From NCBI RefSeq assembly GCF_900637055.1, contig NZ_LR134338.1, positions 5,105,001 to 5,169,000 of the forward strand: a stretch of DNA of 64,000 nt, in the 5' to 3' direction. The stretch is from Brevibacillus brevis (GTDB lineage: Bacteria; Bacillota; Bacilli; Brevibacillales; Brevibacillaceae). The stretch's first letter is position 1. Each line of letters starts with the position of its first letter. The position numbers were made by a program, and so were the translations under genes. Positions 42,303-50,916 of the stretch are shown in pieces. The notes beneath the pieces are model-generated. The model was given only the letters and a program-made list of their open reading frames with translations, was not told the origin of the DNA and ran no database searches.

Positions 42303-44270
42303 TTAGATACGGAACTTGCCGATCTGGTTTTGCAATTCCTCCGCGAGGTGTTCGAGGGAAACGGCTGAAGAAGCAATCTCTTCCATAGAGGCTAGCTGCT
42401 CCTCCGCAGCTGCGGATACACTTCGTGTTCCATCAGACGCTTGTAGTGTCACCTCGGAAATATGACCAATGATCTCAACCACTTGCTGTGCCCTTGTGGA
42501 GAAATCACGCGTCGCTTCAGATACCTGACCGATTTTCTCTGCCACCTCATTGACGGCTGACTGAATTTGTTCGAAGGACTGGCCAGCTTCGTTCACTTTT
42601 TCAATCCCTTCCGTTACTTCACGCTTGCTTTGATCCATGACAATTACAGCATGGTTTGTCTCCGCTTGAATCGCGGTGATCAGCTGACTAATTTGTTGTG
42701 CCGAGCTTGCAGATTGCTCTGCCAGCTTGCGTACCTCATCAGCCACCACAGCAAAGCCTCGTCCATACTCCCCTGCTCGAGCCGCTTCAATTGCCGCATT
42801 TAGTGCAAGCAGGTTGGTTTGATTGGCGATGGCAGTGATCACATCCACAATGTTTCCGATTTCTTGGGAACGCGTACCCAGATTATCCACGACTTTTGCC
42901 AAACTGTGAATCGACTCGCTGGATGCGTTCATTTGCAACACAGCCGATTGAATAGATTGGTTTCCGGTTACTGCCAAGTGCGACGATTCCTGAGCTGCGG
43001 TGAATACATTTTGTGTATACTCTGCGATCTGACCGATTCTTGCCGACATTTGTTCGACTGCTGCGTTACCCTCCTGCGAATGGGAGACTTGCTGCTCGGC
43101 TCCCTCCGCCATTTCTTGTATAGTCTCCGCAATCTGTTCTGTTGCTTTACTCGTCTGATCCGCGCTTGCTGCGAGCTGCTCTGCCGAAGAAGCCAGCTGC
43201 TGAACGGAATCATTTACAGAATGGAGCAAGGAACGAAGAGATTCCGCCATATGATTGAAGGCTTTGCCCAATGTACCCAACTCATCGTCACTTCGTATAT
43301 CTACTTGTTGTGTCACATCGCCTTGGCTCATTTTTTCCGCTGCTTCTGTCAACATGCGCAAAGGTCGGAGTAGGGAGCGCAAAATCAGGTAAATGACTCC
43401 GCCAGCTACCACAAGTGCAATAATTATAATCACGAGCATCGTGTAAAAAATCGGATTTGCTGCTTCTGCTGCTTCGCTTTCATACATCACTCCTACAAGC
43501 TTCCAACCCGTATTTTCATTCGTAGTAAACACGGCTTGGACGGGATTTGCTTCGTGCTGAAATTGCAAACGCCCTGACTCTTCTGCATATACAGTATCCG
43601 CCCAAGACTCTGCAACCTCAACTCCAGACTCTCCATTTGGATTGACCAGCATTTTGCGATTTTTATCCAAAATGGCCATAAACCCTTGGGTACCGATCTT
43701 TGCTTGCTTGACCGTCTCGTCCAGTGCAGTCAGTTGAATATCAATTCCAAAAACACCAGACTGATCAGGCAAGGCCATCGCAATTCCCACCACGACTTTT
43801 CCGGTAATAGCATCAATGTATGGGTCCACAATGATGTTCTTTCCTGGCTGCTTCATAGCTGCTATGTACCAATCCCTTTTTCGCGGATCATATCCGTCTG
43901 GAAGCTTGGAGCCGGTTGCGGTCATCATGCCGCCATTCACATCCCCGATATACGCTTCACTAACTTCTGGATTTATCGCGAGAAAGCGCTGTAATTTTTT
44001 TTGCGTAATTGTTCTGGTCTCTTCCATGATATCGTTGCGTACAATATCAGCAGCGACCCATTCCACATTCCTTGATTGTTCCAAAAGTGTACGATTCAAA
44101 AGCGCGTCTACTAAACGGACATTTTCAGAGGCAGTCGTAAGCAATTCATCTGACAACTCTGCCTTGGCACTTTGATACGAGAGCCATCCAAGTGTCAGCA
44201 GGGGGATGACTAATATTGTGGAAAATGTAGCGATCAGCTTGGATTTTACAGTGAGTCTAGGTGTTTTCAT
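42303..44270 (-). CDS. Methyl-accepting chemotaxis protein with dCache sensor
   Basis: 655 aa. Membrane segment about 15-35, extracellular double-Cache-like sensor about 40-275 (SEAYIGDVNGGMMTATGSKLPDGYDPRKR; DWYIAAM), second membrane segment about 280-305, HAMP about 305-360, signalling coiled coil with tip NQTNLLALNAAIEAARAGEYGRGFAVVADEVRKLAEQS. It senses small extracellular molecules, often amino acids, and controls CheA. ATG codons at 44270 and 44279 are both possible with AAAGG upstream. Confidence 0.9.
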   Translation of the reverse strand: MKTPRLTVKSKLIATFSTILVIPLLTLGWLSYQSAKAELSDELLTTASENVRLVDALLNRTLLEQSRNVEWVAADIVRNDIMEETRTITQKKLQRFLAINPEVSEAYIGDVNGGMMTATGSKLPDGYDPRKRDWYIAAMKQPGKNIIVDPYIDAITGKVVVGIAMALPDQSGVFGIDIQLTALDETVKQAKIGTQGFMAILDKNRKMLVNPNGESGVEVAESWADTVYAEESGRLQFQHEANPVQAVFTTNENTGWKLVGVMYESEAAEAANPIFYTMLVIIIIALVVAGGVIYLILRSLLRPLRMLTEAAEKMSQGDVTQQVDIRSDDELGTLGKAFNHMAESLRSLLHSVNDSVQQLASSAEQLAASADQTSKATEQIAETIQEMAEGAEQQVSHSQEGNAAVEQMSARIGQIAEYTQNVFTAAQESSHLAVTGNQSIQSAVLQMNASSESIHSLAKVVDNLGTRSQEIGNIVDVITAIANQTNLLALNAAIEAARAGEYGRGFAVVADEVRKLAEQSASSAQQISQLITAIQAETNHAVIVMDQSKREVTEGIEKVNEAGQSFEQIQSAVNEVAEKIGQVSEATRDFSTRAQQVVEIIGHISEVTLQASDGTRSVSAAAEEQLASMEEIASSAVSLEHLAEELQNQIGKFRI

Positions 44271-44509
44271 TCGCTGCATCACCTTTCTGCGTGTTATCAT
44301 TTTCCTATATTAATACCCGCCATATGCATGAGTAAACCTAAAATTGCCAACCAAACGCATAAAAGTTTATTATTTATTATTTTTTATTATATTCAGAATA
44401 TACTTTCTTCTGGAAATAGGTAAAAAATCGCTTTACAACAAGAAAAAAATGCCATATTCTAAGAGTACGTTCCACACACTACTACTACGGAAAGAAAGGA
44501 GGCAGCACA

Positions 44510-44611
44510 ATGATGATGATAGCTATGAATCTAAAACCAGCTTTTATTGATCGTCTTGTGGATGTTTCAACTGAATATAGCAGCGCCTCCTGGGTCGACG
44601 AATTCCAGTAG
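44510..44611 (+). CDS. Tiny ORF 1 of a small-protein cluster
   Basis: 33 aa (begins MMMIAMNLKPAFIDRL), preceded by AAAGGAGG 7-8 nt upstream. Its C-terminal half is polar. Two GACC/GGTC hairpins follow (44655-44685 and 44718-44755). It may be a leader peptide or a short functional protein; there is no recognised family. Confidence 0.45.
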   Translation: MMMIAMNLKPAFIDRLVDVSTEYSSASWVDEFQ

Positions 44612-44795
44612 TATTCGTACTCTTCAACATTTCTATTTCGTCTATTACCGACCACAGGTGTTGTTGCTTGTGGTCTTTCTATGTCCTTCAAAACGGCATG
44701 TCCGTTTTTGTTGCCAGAAGACCGCAGGCTTTCGCCCGTGGTCTTTTTCTTTCTCGCCAATTAACATTTTCCACCTTGAAAGGGGGTGATTGGTA

Positions 44796-44948
44796 ATGGT
44801 ACTGAACTTTTTGCTTTTCACAGTCAAGATTGAACGCAATAAGGAACAAGCAGAGAAACTTTTCGGAGAATCTGCTCGCTGTCGCTATCTCGAAGAACGC
44901 GCCGAAGAACATGCTTTTGAAGCTGCACAATTTGTGAGCCGTATTTAA
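44796..44948 (+). CDS. YrzI-like small protein A
   Basis: 50 aa. The hydrophobic N-terminus NFLLFTVKIERNKEQAE is followed by an amphipathic charged helix. This layout (LxxFTVxIxxRK) is that of YrzI, a family of Bacillus small proteins of unknown function often found in tandem. AAAGGGGGTGA is a strong ribosome site about 7 nt from the ATG. Confidence 0.65.
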   Translation: MVLNFLLFTVKIERNKEQAEKLFGESARCRYLEERAEEHAFEAAQFVSRI

Positions 44949-44984
44949 TGGACACCACTACTTGACTACAGGAGGGATTTTGGT

Positions 44985-45050
44985 ATGAAAAACAAACAAC
45001 GGCGTCAGATGATGAGGTTTACAGGAGTCAAAGCGATAGATGGCAGCTGA
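44985..45050 (+). CDS. Tiny ORF between YrzI-like genes
   Basis: 21 aa, highly basic (MKNKQRRQMMRFTGVKAIDG), with AGGAGGGA 7 nt upstream of its ATG. Too short to classify; the strong ribosome site and the setting between two YrzI-like genes make translation plausible. Confidence 0.4.
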   Translation: MKNKQRRQMMRFTGVKAIDGS

Positions 45051-45085
45051 CTGCACCAAATTAACGGGATGGGAGGGATACACTC

Positions 45086-45244
45086 ATGTACATTCCAATG
45101 ATTTTCTTCACAATCATTATTGAGAAACGGAAATTGACACCGAAGCAAATTGAAGCAAAATACATGCAACAGCAAGCGCTGAAACGTATGGAAGAACAAA
45201 AGCATCAGATCGTTACACAATTTCCAGAGTTTTTGATTCGATAA
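45086..45244 (+). CDS. YrzI-like small protein B
   Basis: 52 aa. MIFFTIIIEKRKLTPKQIEA shares the hydrophobic-then-basic start with protein A and with YrzI; the rest is a charged helix (MQQQALKRMEEQKH). GGGAGGGA precedes the ATG by about 7 nt. A terminator with a 10-bp stem follows. Confidence 0.65.
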   Translation: MYIPMIFFTIIIEKRKLTPKQIEAKYMQQQALKRMEEQKHQIVTQFPEFLIR

Positions 45245-45260
45245 AAAGAAACAGTTTTAC

Positions 45261-45297
45261 AAAGATCATGTCTGCGGGGGCATGATCTTTTTATTTT
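45261..45297 (+). terminator. Intrinsic terminator of the tiny-ORF cluster
   Basis: AAAGATCATG (45261-45270) and CATGATCTTT (45281-45290), then TTATTTT. Confidence 0.9.
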
Positions 45298-45363
45298 CCG
45301 CTGCTCTTCCCCTCTCTCAAAGCTTTATAATGGATTCAAAAGAGAAAAGTGGGGAGTGAAATC

Positions 45364-46140
45364 ATGGAGTATCAAATCGTCTTTTTAGACATTGATGGAA
45401 CACTCGTCAACGAAGAAAAAATTATACCACCAGATACACTCGAAGCCATTCAAGAGCTGCAAAGAAACAAGATCGAAGTCGTCTTAGCAACAGGCAGAGC
45501 TCATTATTATTTTGACGAGCTTGCCCAGCAGTGCGGCATCGATTCGTATGTCAGTTGCAATGGCGCATATGTCGTCTATCAAGGAAAAACGATCTATGAT
45601 CGCCCCCTCCCGACCAAAACACTCGATCAATTGCAGCAGATCGCGGCCCAGCACGACCATCCCATCGTATTTCAAGGCAGTACGGCGGGCTTTTCTACCC
45701 ATAAGCAGCATCCTTATTTGGATTGGACTTTTCAGCAATTGAAGCTTGATACCCCCGATCACAATGCGGACTTCGTCCATTCTGAAAATATTTATCAAGC
45801 GCTGTTGTTTACACCAGATGCACATGAACAACAGTACAGAGAAGAGATTCCCGCTCTCTCGTTTATACGCTGGCATGAGTATTGTATGGATGTTTTTGCG
45901 AAAGGCGGTTCAAAAGCCCTCGGTATTGAAGCGCTCCTCTCGCATATCGGGCTTGCGCCAAGCAAGGCAGTTGCTTTCGGAGACGGTCTGAATGACAAAG
46001 AGATGCTCTCTTATGTCGGGATGGGGATCGCGATGGGCAATGCGCATGAAGCTTTGTTGCCGCATGCCAATTATGTAACGCGACACGTCGATGATGGCGG
46101 GATATCTCACGGCTTGCGTTACATCGGTCTGATGAAATAA
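45364..46140 (+). CDS. Cof-type HAD hydrolase
   Basis: 258 aa. Motif I is FLDIDGTLVNEEK, motif II is VLATGRAHYY, Lys of motif III is in KGGSKALGIEAL, and motif IV is FGDGLNDKEMLSYVGMGIAMGNA. The alpha/beta cap lies between motifs II and III, placing it in HAD subfamily IIB. Such phosphatases act on sugar phosphates, FMN or pyridoxal phosphate; specificity not visible. The ATG at 45364 follows GGGGAG. Confidence 0.85.
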   Translation: MEYQIVFLDIDGTLVNEEKIIPPDTLEAIQELQRNKIEVVLATGRAHYYFDELAQQCGIDSYVSCNGAYVVYQGKTIYDRPLPTKTLDQLQQIAAQHDHPIVFQGSTAGFSTHKQHPYLDWTFQQLKLDTPDHNADFVHSENIYQALLFTPDAHEQQYREEIPALSFIRWHEYCMDVFAKGGSKALGIEALLSHIGLAPSKAVAFGDGLNDKEMLSYVGMGIAMGNAHEALLPHANYVTRHVDDGGISHGLRYIGLMK

Positions 46141-46142
46141 AT

Positions 46143-46174
46143 AAAAGCTGCCGAGAAATGCTCGACAGCTTTGC
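46143..46174. terminator. Terminator between convergent genes
   Basis: AAAAGCTGCCGAG (46143-46155) pairs with CTCGACAGCTTT (46161-46172) with one mismatch. Confidence 0.75.
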
Positions 46175-46181
46175 CTACTTG

Positions 46182-47288
46182 TTATTTTTGCCCCAACAGC
46201 TCGCGAATTTTTTGATGCGCCATCGGGATGGTGTATGCATCTAATTCCTCCCAAGCTGCGTATCTTGCATGAACAGGGAGCTTGTCCCCTTCGATCCAGT
46301 CACAGGACCATACTTGCATGTTCCACTGCAAATGGGAGAAGACGTGTTGAACCGTACCTAGCGGCTGCATGACTTCTACATCGATTCCGAATCGTTCACG
46401 CAAACCAACTGCAAGTGCCTCCTGCTTGGCAGCATCACTTTCCTGCTCAGTTTCAACAGTAGGGAATTCCCACATGCCGGCGAGAAGCCCCTGATCGGGA
46501 CGCTTGTTCATCAAAACTTTGCCGTCGCGAATGATAATGCCTACTTGCAGATCAACAGGGCGTGGAGGTTTGGCTTTGCCTTTGACCGGCAGCTCTTCAG
46601 CCACTCCCTCCTGACGCGCCATACAGTAGTCAAACACCGGACAGGTCAAGCATTGCGGAGTGCGCGGTACACAGACCATCGCTCCCAGCTCCATTAAAGC
46701 TTGATTGAAATCTCCCGCTCTTCCCTCTGGAATGACCTGTCGCACGAGATGCTCGATTTTGATTCTTGTGGCAAGCTTGGCAATGTCGTCGGTTAAATAC
46801 AGCAGGCGTGAAAAGACACGCATAACATTCCCATCCACGGCCGGCTCCGCCTTTTCATAGGCAATGCTAAGAATGGCACCTGCCGTATACGGACCGACAC
46901 CTTTTAGTGTAGCGATCTCTTCTGGTGTATCCGGCACAACTCCTCCGTAGCGAACCGTTACCTCGCGAGCTGCGGCTTGAAGATTGCGCGCGCGGGAGTA
47001 ATAACCGAGTCCCTCCCACGCTTTTAAGACATCTTCCTCGGGTGCTTTCGCTAAATCACTCACCGTCGGAAATTTCTCCATGAAATTCGCATAATAAGGC
47101 TTAACGGTCTCTACGCGTGTTTGCTGGAGCATGATCTCCGATACCCAGATTCGATATGGGTCTTTGTTGATCCGCCAAGGCAAATCCCGCTTTTGTGAGT
47201 CGTACCAGGCCAGCAAATCCTGGGCAAAGCCAAACACATGAAATTGTTCAGGTAGTGTATATTTCAAGCTTTCTTTTTTTCTTGCCAT
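46182..47288 (-). CDS. mutY: A/G-specific adenine DNA glycosylase
   Basis: 368 aa. It removes adenine mispaired with 8-oxoguanine. LPWRINKDPYRIWVSEIMLQQTRVETV is the N-terminal signature, LKGVGPYTAGAIL is the helix-hairpin-helix, and the Asp in AVDGNVMRVFSR is catalytic. The iron-sulfur motif is C-x6-C-x2-C-x5-C (CVPRTPQC...C). The C-terminal third is the NUDIX-like domain that recognises 8-oxoG. It is divergent from a yfhP-like gene, as in Bacillus. Confidence 0.95.
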   Translation of the reverse strand: MARKKESLKYTLPEQFHVFGFAQDLLAWYDSQKRDLPWRINKDPYRIWVSEIMLQQTRVETVKPYYANFMEKFPTVSDLAKAPEEDVLKAWEGLGYYSRARNLQAAAREVTVRYGGVVPDTPEEIATLKGVGPYTAGAILSIAYEKAEPAVDGNVMRVFSRLLYLTDDIAKLATRIKIEHLVRQVIPEGRAGDFNQALMELGAMVCVPRTPQCLTCPVFDYCMARQEGVAEELPVKGKAKPPRPVDLQVGIIIRDGKVLMNKRPDQGLLAGMWEFPTVETEQESDAAKQEALAVGLRERFGIDVEVMQPLGTVQHVFSHLQWNMQVWSCDWIEGDKLPVHARYAAWEELDAYTIPMAHQKIRELLGQK

Positions 47289-47309
47289 TTCCTTTTATTC
47301 TACTCCTTT

Positions 47310-47600
47310 TCATCCCAGTTTAGCGGGACGAAACGCCCACACATGCAGTTTCGAAGCACCGCCGGAAATACAGTCGCAAAAGTCTTGGTCTGCCAATCGG
47401 TTTGCCTTGATTTCTTCGTATACTTGAACAGTCTCGACCTCAAACGTTTCGACAAACAGACCGGGCTGATCCAAGCCCTCCATTGAGCGATACTGACGTG
47501 CACCCATCGCTTCCATTCGCTCAGCCATCGAGGTGAGCAATTGCAGAGCGTGACTTCGTTTTTCAGCATCTATCTTGTATTCAATGAAAACCGTTAGCAT
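47310..47600 (-). CDS. Hypothetical protein, possible dimeric alpha/beta-barrel fold
   Basis: 96 aa. MLTVFIEYKIDAEKRSHALQ and LFVETFEVETVQVYEEIK fit the beta-alpha-beta pattern of ABM/NIPSNAP-like ferredoxin-fold proteins, but no catalytic signature is visible. The ATG has AAAGGAGG 10 nt upstream. It lies just ahead of mutY on the same strand (22-bp gap), so the two are probably co-transcribed. Confidence 0.6.
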   Translation of the reverse strand: MLTVFIEYKIDAEKRSHALQLLTSMAERMEAMGARQYRSMEGLDQPGLFVETFEVETVQVYEEIKANRLADQDFCDCISGGASKLHVWAFRPAKLG

Positions 47601-47759
47601 GCGACATGTTCCTCCTTTAACGATTCAACGCTTTCATCATACCCTTCCCACCCCGTGCGAACAAGCACACAAATATTTTCAGAACGGGCGGGAATTAACC
47701 TTAGGCAAACGCTATAATAAACAATAAAAGTGGAAGGAAGGGAGGAAGACAACGATTCC

Positions 47760-48749
47760 ATGGATACAGCCACACATTTTGCCATGGGCTTTGGATTGGC
47801 CGGGCTCGCCTATCTTGATCCTGTCGTAGCTTCTACTCCGTCACTTGCAGTAGCCGTCATGGTTGGAACGGTCATTGGCTCGCAGGCGCCTGATTTGGAT
47901 GGCTTAGTCCGCCTTCGTGGTACCGCTGCCTACATTCGCAATCACCGAGGCGTTTCTCACTCGGTTCCCGCTTTATTTCTGTGGACTGGAGCCATTTTTG
48001 TACTCATTCAGGCCATGATGCCACAGCCCCATTGGCTGCATTTGCTCGGCTGGATATTCCTGGCCGTCTGTTTGCACGTATTCGTTGACTTGTTTAATTC
48101 CTATGGCACAAAGGGCCTGTACCCGTTTCGCGACAAATGGGTGGCGCTCAACGCCATTTTCATTTTCGATCCGTTCATTTTCGCTGCCCATCTCGTCGGC
48201 TTTATGCTATGGGCGGCAGGTGCGCATCCTGGACACGTCTTTTTATGGATATACGTGATCATTGCCGGATACTACTACTGGCGTTGTCAGGCGCAAAGAC
48301 GCACGACCGAGCTGGTTCGTCAGCGAATCGGCAAAACTGGTACCTTCACCATCATCCCTACTCTTTCCTGGACGTATTGGACCTTCGTCGCCAAGACAGA
48401 CCAGCATTGGTATGTAGGTGAAGTCATTTCGGGGGACGTCGTCATCTTGGACACCTTCTCCATCAAACCGGAAAATGAGCGGATTGCGGCAGCCAAGAAA
48501 AGTTACAAAGTCCAGTCCTTCCTGGCTTTTACCCATCATGTGCATGTAGAAACCAAAGAGCGCTCCTTTGGCTATGAGGTCAAATGGATTGATCTGCGCT
48601 ACCGATCCCGTTTTCAAGGGAAAAGTCACTACATGTTCGTCGCCGTGGTCTACCTCGATTTTGATCTGACCATCCGCGATTCCTTCGTCGGCTGGATCCA
48701 CCGCGGAGAAGAACAGCTTACCAAAAAATTGGATTCAAAACGCTCGTAA
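47760..48749 (+). CDS. YfhP-like metal-dependent membrane hydrolase
   Basis: 329 aa. It begins MDTATHFAMGFGLAGLAYLD, the YfhP pattern. H in THF, D in QAPDLDGL and H in NHRGVSHS are the conserved putative metal ligands of the DUF457/YdjM-like hydrolase family. These are interspersed with about five membrane segments (to about 185). The C-terminal 140 residues are soluble. Function is not established. The start at 47760 is chosen by family alignment; GGGAGGAAG lies rather far upstream. Confidence 0.8.
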   Translation: MDTATHFAMGFGLAGLAYLDPVVASTPSLAVAVMVGTVIGSQAPDLDGLVRLRGTAAYIRNHRGVSHSVPALFLWTGAIFVLIQAMMPQPHWLHLLGWIFLAVCLHVFVDLFNSYGTKGLYPFRDKWVALNAIFIFDPFIFAAHLVGFMLWAAGAHPGHVFLWIYVIIAGYYYWRCQAQRRTTELVRQRIGKTGTFTIIPTLSWTYWTFVAKTDQHWYVGEVISGDVVILDTFSIKPENERIAAAKKSYKVQSFLAFTHHVHVETKERSFGYEVKWIDLRYRSRFQGKSHYMFVAVVYLDFDLTIRDSFVGWIHRGEEQLTKKLDSKRS

Positions 48750-48761
48750 TAAGACGAGACT

Positions 48762-48796
48762 ACCGCCCCTGCCAATAGTGGGCGGTTATTTTTTTG
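48762..48796 (+). terminator. Intrinsic terminator
   Basis: ACCGCCC (48762-48768) and GGGCGGT (48780-48786), then TATTTTTTT. Confidence 0.85.
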
Positions 48797-48892
48797 CGAT
48801 CTGACCCGTTCACTTTTGCCAAAATTGCACCTTTTCTCCTAGTCAAATACCAACTACGATCAGAATAACAACGACAGACTGGGGGACTCGAC

Positions 48893-49438
48893 ATGATTCC
48901 AATTCGTTATTCCAAGCGTACTATTACTGATCAGGAGCAAATTGACCAGTTTTTGCAAGTAGCAAAGGTCGGCCATCTCGGATTGTCCAATGAAATCGAG
49001 CCGTACATCCTGCCTTTGAACTTTGCTTGGTGGAATGGCTGTATTTATTTTCATGGCGCGGATTCTGGCAGAAAAATCGAGATGATTAATGGCAATAACC
49101 GCGTATGTTTCAGTGTTTGCGAGGAGTACGGCACAATCGCCTCACCTGTGCCTGCCCATATCGATACGGCTTACATGAGTGTGTTTATCGCCGGGACAAT
49201 TGAGCGTGTTTCTGAACCTGAGGAGATGCGCGATGCGATGCAATCCATGATCGACAAGTACGTACCCGGCTACTATTCAGAACCGTTGCCTTTACAGCAC
49301 GTCATCAAGTATCGTTCTTCGATGGGCAGTACAACCGCCATCTTCCGGATTACGCCTACTGTGCTGACCGCCAAAGGTAATCCACTTTCCGAAGAGAAGC
49401 AGTTCTACCCTGGAAGAAAAGTGGAGATGGACGTATAA
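48893..49438 (+). CDS. Pyridoxamine 5'-phosphate oxidase-like flavoprotein
   Basis: 181 aa. GHLGLSNEIEPYILPLNFAWWNGCIYFHGADSGRKIEM is the split-barrel FMN-binding pattern of the PNPOx-like group (as in NimA-type proteins): GxLa...PyvvPl.f...dg.iy.Hga..G.K. It probably binds FMN or a related cofactor; substrate unknown. The ATG has CTGGGGGAC upstream. Confidence 0.78.
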   Translation: MIPIRYSKRTITDQEQIDQFLQVAKVGHLGLSNEIEPYILPLNFAWWNGCIYFHGADSGRKIEMINGNNRVCFSVCEEYGTIASPVPAHIDTAYMSVFIAGTIERVSEPEEMRDAMQSMIDKYVPGYYSEPLPLQHVIKYRSSMGSTTAIFRITPTVLTAKGNPLSEEKQFYPGRKVEMDV

Positions 49439-49453
49439 AAGCCGAAAGCAGAA

Positions 49454-49490
49454 AAAAGACACGCTCTTTGTCAGAGGCGTGTCTTTTTGT
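49454..49490 (+). terminator. Intrinsic terminator
   Basis: AAGACACGC near 49456-49464 pairs with GCGTGTCTT (49477-49485), followed by T. Confidence 0.85.
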
Positions 49491-49506
49491 TGGATGAGTA
49501 TGCACC

Positions 49507-49953
49507 TTACATAGAGAATGGAGCGCTCATTCCTGTCGAAATCGCGAGTCTGTTCCAGCTGTTGATGGTATTGATCGCCATAATCAAGGCAACATACTGG
49601 TTCTCGTCAAAATGCTCGCGGACCTGCTGGTAGAGCTCTTCAGAAACACCGTTAGCCGTAATAACAGTGACAGCCTCAGTAAGAGCAAGGACAGCCCTCT
49701 CTGCCTCAGTGTAAACCGCGGATTCTCTCCAAACGCTGAGCAAATAAATGCGTTGCTCTGTCTCACCGAGCTTGCGCGCATCTTGCGTATGCATATCCAT
49801 GCAAAAAGCGCAGCCGTTGATTTGGGAAGCACGAATTTTGATCAGCTCAATCAGTTTTTTGTCCAAGCCGCTCTCATTCACGAATTTTTCCAGCTTGAGC
49901 ATGGTCTGATACGCTTCGGGATTTGTTGTACGATGATTGAATCTAGCTTTCAT
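49507..49953 (-). CDS. Carboxymuconolactone decarboxylase / AhpD-like protein
   Basis: 148 aa, all-helical. INGCAFCMDMHTQDARKLGE carries the CxxC...H active-site motif of AhpD-like peroxidases in the CMD family. It lies directly downstream of an ECF41-type sigma gene, the textbook partner pairing (the COE set: carboxymuconolactone decarboxylase, oxidoreductase or epimerase). A candidate ECF41 promoter precedes it. It is probably a thiol-dependent reductase or peroxidase in a stress response. Confidence 0.85.
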   Translation of the reverse strand: MKARFNHRTTNPEAYQTMLKLEKFVNESGLDKKLIELIKIRASQINGCAFCMDMHTQDARKLGETEQRIYLLSVWRESAVYTEAERAVLALTEAVTVITANGVSEELYQQVREHFDENQYVALIMAINTINSWNRLAISTGMSAPFSM

Positions 49954-49996
49954 GATTCATCTTTCCTCTCCACTCGAATTTGCTTTCAACCTCAAA

Positions 49997-50023
49997 GACG
50001 AGTGAAGTATCCTTCTTGTGACG
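49997..50023 (-). promoter_or_regulatory. Candidate ECF41-dependent promoter
   Basis: On the minus strand CGTCACA (50017-50023), exactly 16 nt, then CGTC (49997-50000). From memory ECF41 sigma factors use TGTCACA-N16-CGTC; this differs at one base. It is in the 72-bp gap between the sigma gene and its CMD target gene, about 45 bp before the target start. Confidence 0.6.
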
Positions 50024-50025
50024 AA

Positions 50026-50916
50026 TCATCCATTTTCTTTTTGCAAATGGTTTAGCTTTTCTGGATTGACCATCATGTACAAGCGTGCAATGCGATCTTC
50101 TTCTTCATTCATTGTGATCTGGATGATCATTTTCAGATGACCTTCGGAGTAGACGGCGATTCCATCTTGGCCATTGATCGAGCGAATCTGCATGGTAGCA
50201 TGAGAAGCCCACCTCGGCCATACCCCCATCCAGAAGGCAGTAATCCGCTCGTCTGAGAAGATCGGATGAATAGCTGCCCGGACTTTCCCGCCACCATCGC
50301 TGACAAACACAGCATCTTTTGTCAAAAGTCCGATCAACGACTCCGCATCTGACTTGGAGATGGCTTGCATCAGCTTTTCTACCAAGCTCGAAGTCCGATT
50401 CGACTGAGGGACGATCGCCTGATATCCTGCTTCAGCCAGCTTTTTTCTCGCAAGGCTAAACTTCTTGCGGCAATTTACTTCGGTCATTTCGAGCATCGCG
50501 GCAATTTCGCTGTATTCGTAGTCAAGTGCCGTTCGGAGCACAAAAACGGCCCGTAGCGTCGACGATAGATTCTCCAAGAGAACAAGCAAGCCATACGAGA
50601 CTGCTTCTTCGGCAATCACAGTTTGCAAGGGATCATTGGTTTCCGAAGCGTCCAGCATCGGCTCCGGCAACCATTCGCCTACATACTGCTCCCGCTTCCA
50701 ACGGGCTGATTTTAATAAGTCCAGACAGCGATTGGTCACAGCTTTGCACAGATAGCTTTTTACATGGTGAATGTCTTGGATGTCGGTACCTGCCAACGCA
50801 AGAAACGTATCCTGAACAATGTCCTCCGCTTCCGTTACCGAGCCAGTCATCCGGTACGCAAGGGAAAACAGTAATGATTTATACTCCCGATAAACATCCT
50901 CCATGTGCACTGTCAT
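50026..50916 (-). CDS. ECF41-like RNA polymerase sigma factor
   Basis: 296 aa. Region 2 has YRMTGSVTEAEDIVQDTFL, and region 4 has LDYEYSEIAAMLEMTEVNCRKKFSLARKKL. The C-terminal 120 residues form a SnoaL-like extension (ISKSDAESLIGLLTKDAVFVSDGG), the feature of the ECF41/SigJ group in which the extension replaces an anti-sigma factor. It overlaps the dioxygenase gene stop by a base or more, so it is translationally coupled. It probably activates the CMD gene. Confidence 0.88.
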   Translation of the reverse strand: MTVHMEDVYREYKSLLFSLAYRMTGSVTEAEDIVQDTFLALAGTDIQDIHHVKSYLCKAVTNRCLDLLKSARWKREQYVGEWLPEPMLDASETNDPLQTVIAEEAVSYGLLVLLENLSSTLRAVFVLRTALDYEYSEIAAMLEMTEVNCRKKFSLARKKLAEAGYQAIVPQSNRTSSLVEKLMQAISKSDAESLIGLLTKDAVFVSDGGGKVRAAIHPIFSDERITAFWMGVWPRWASHATMQIRSINGQDGIAVYSEGHLKMIIQITMNEEEDRIARLYMMVNPEKLNHLQKENG

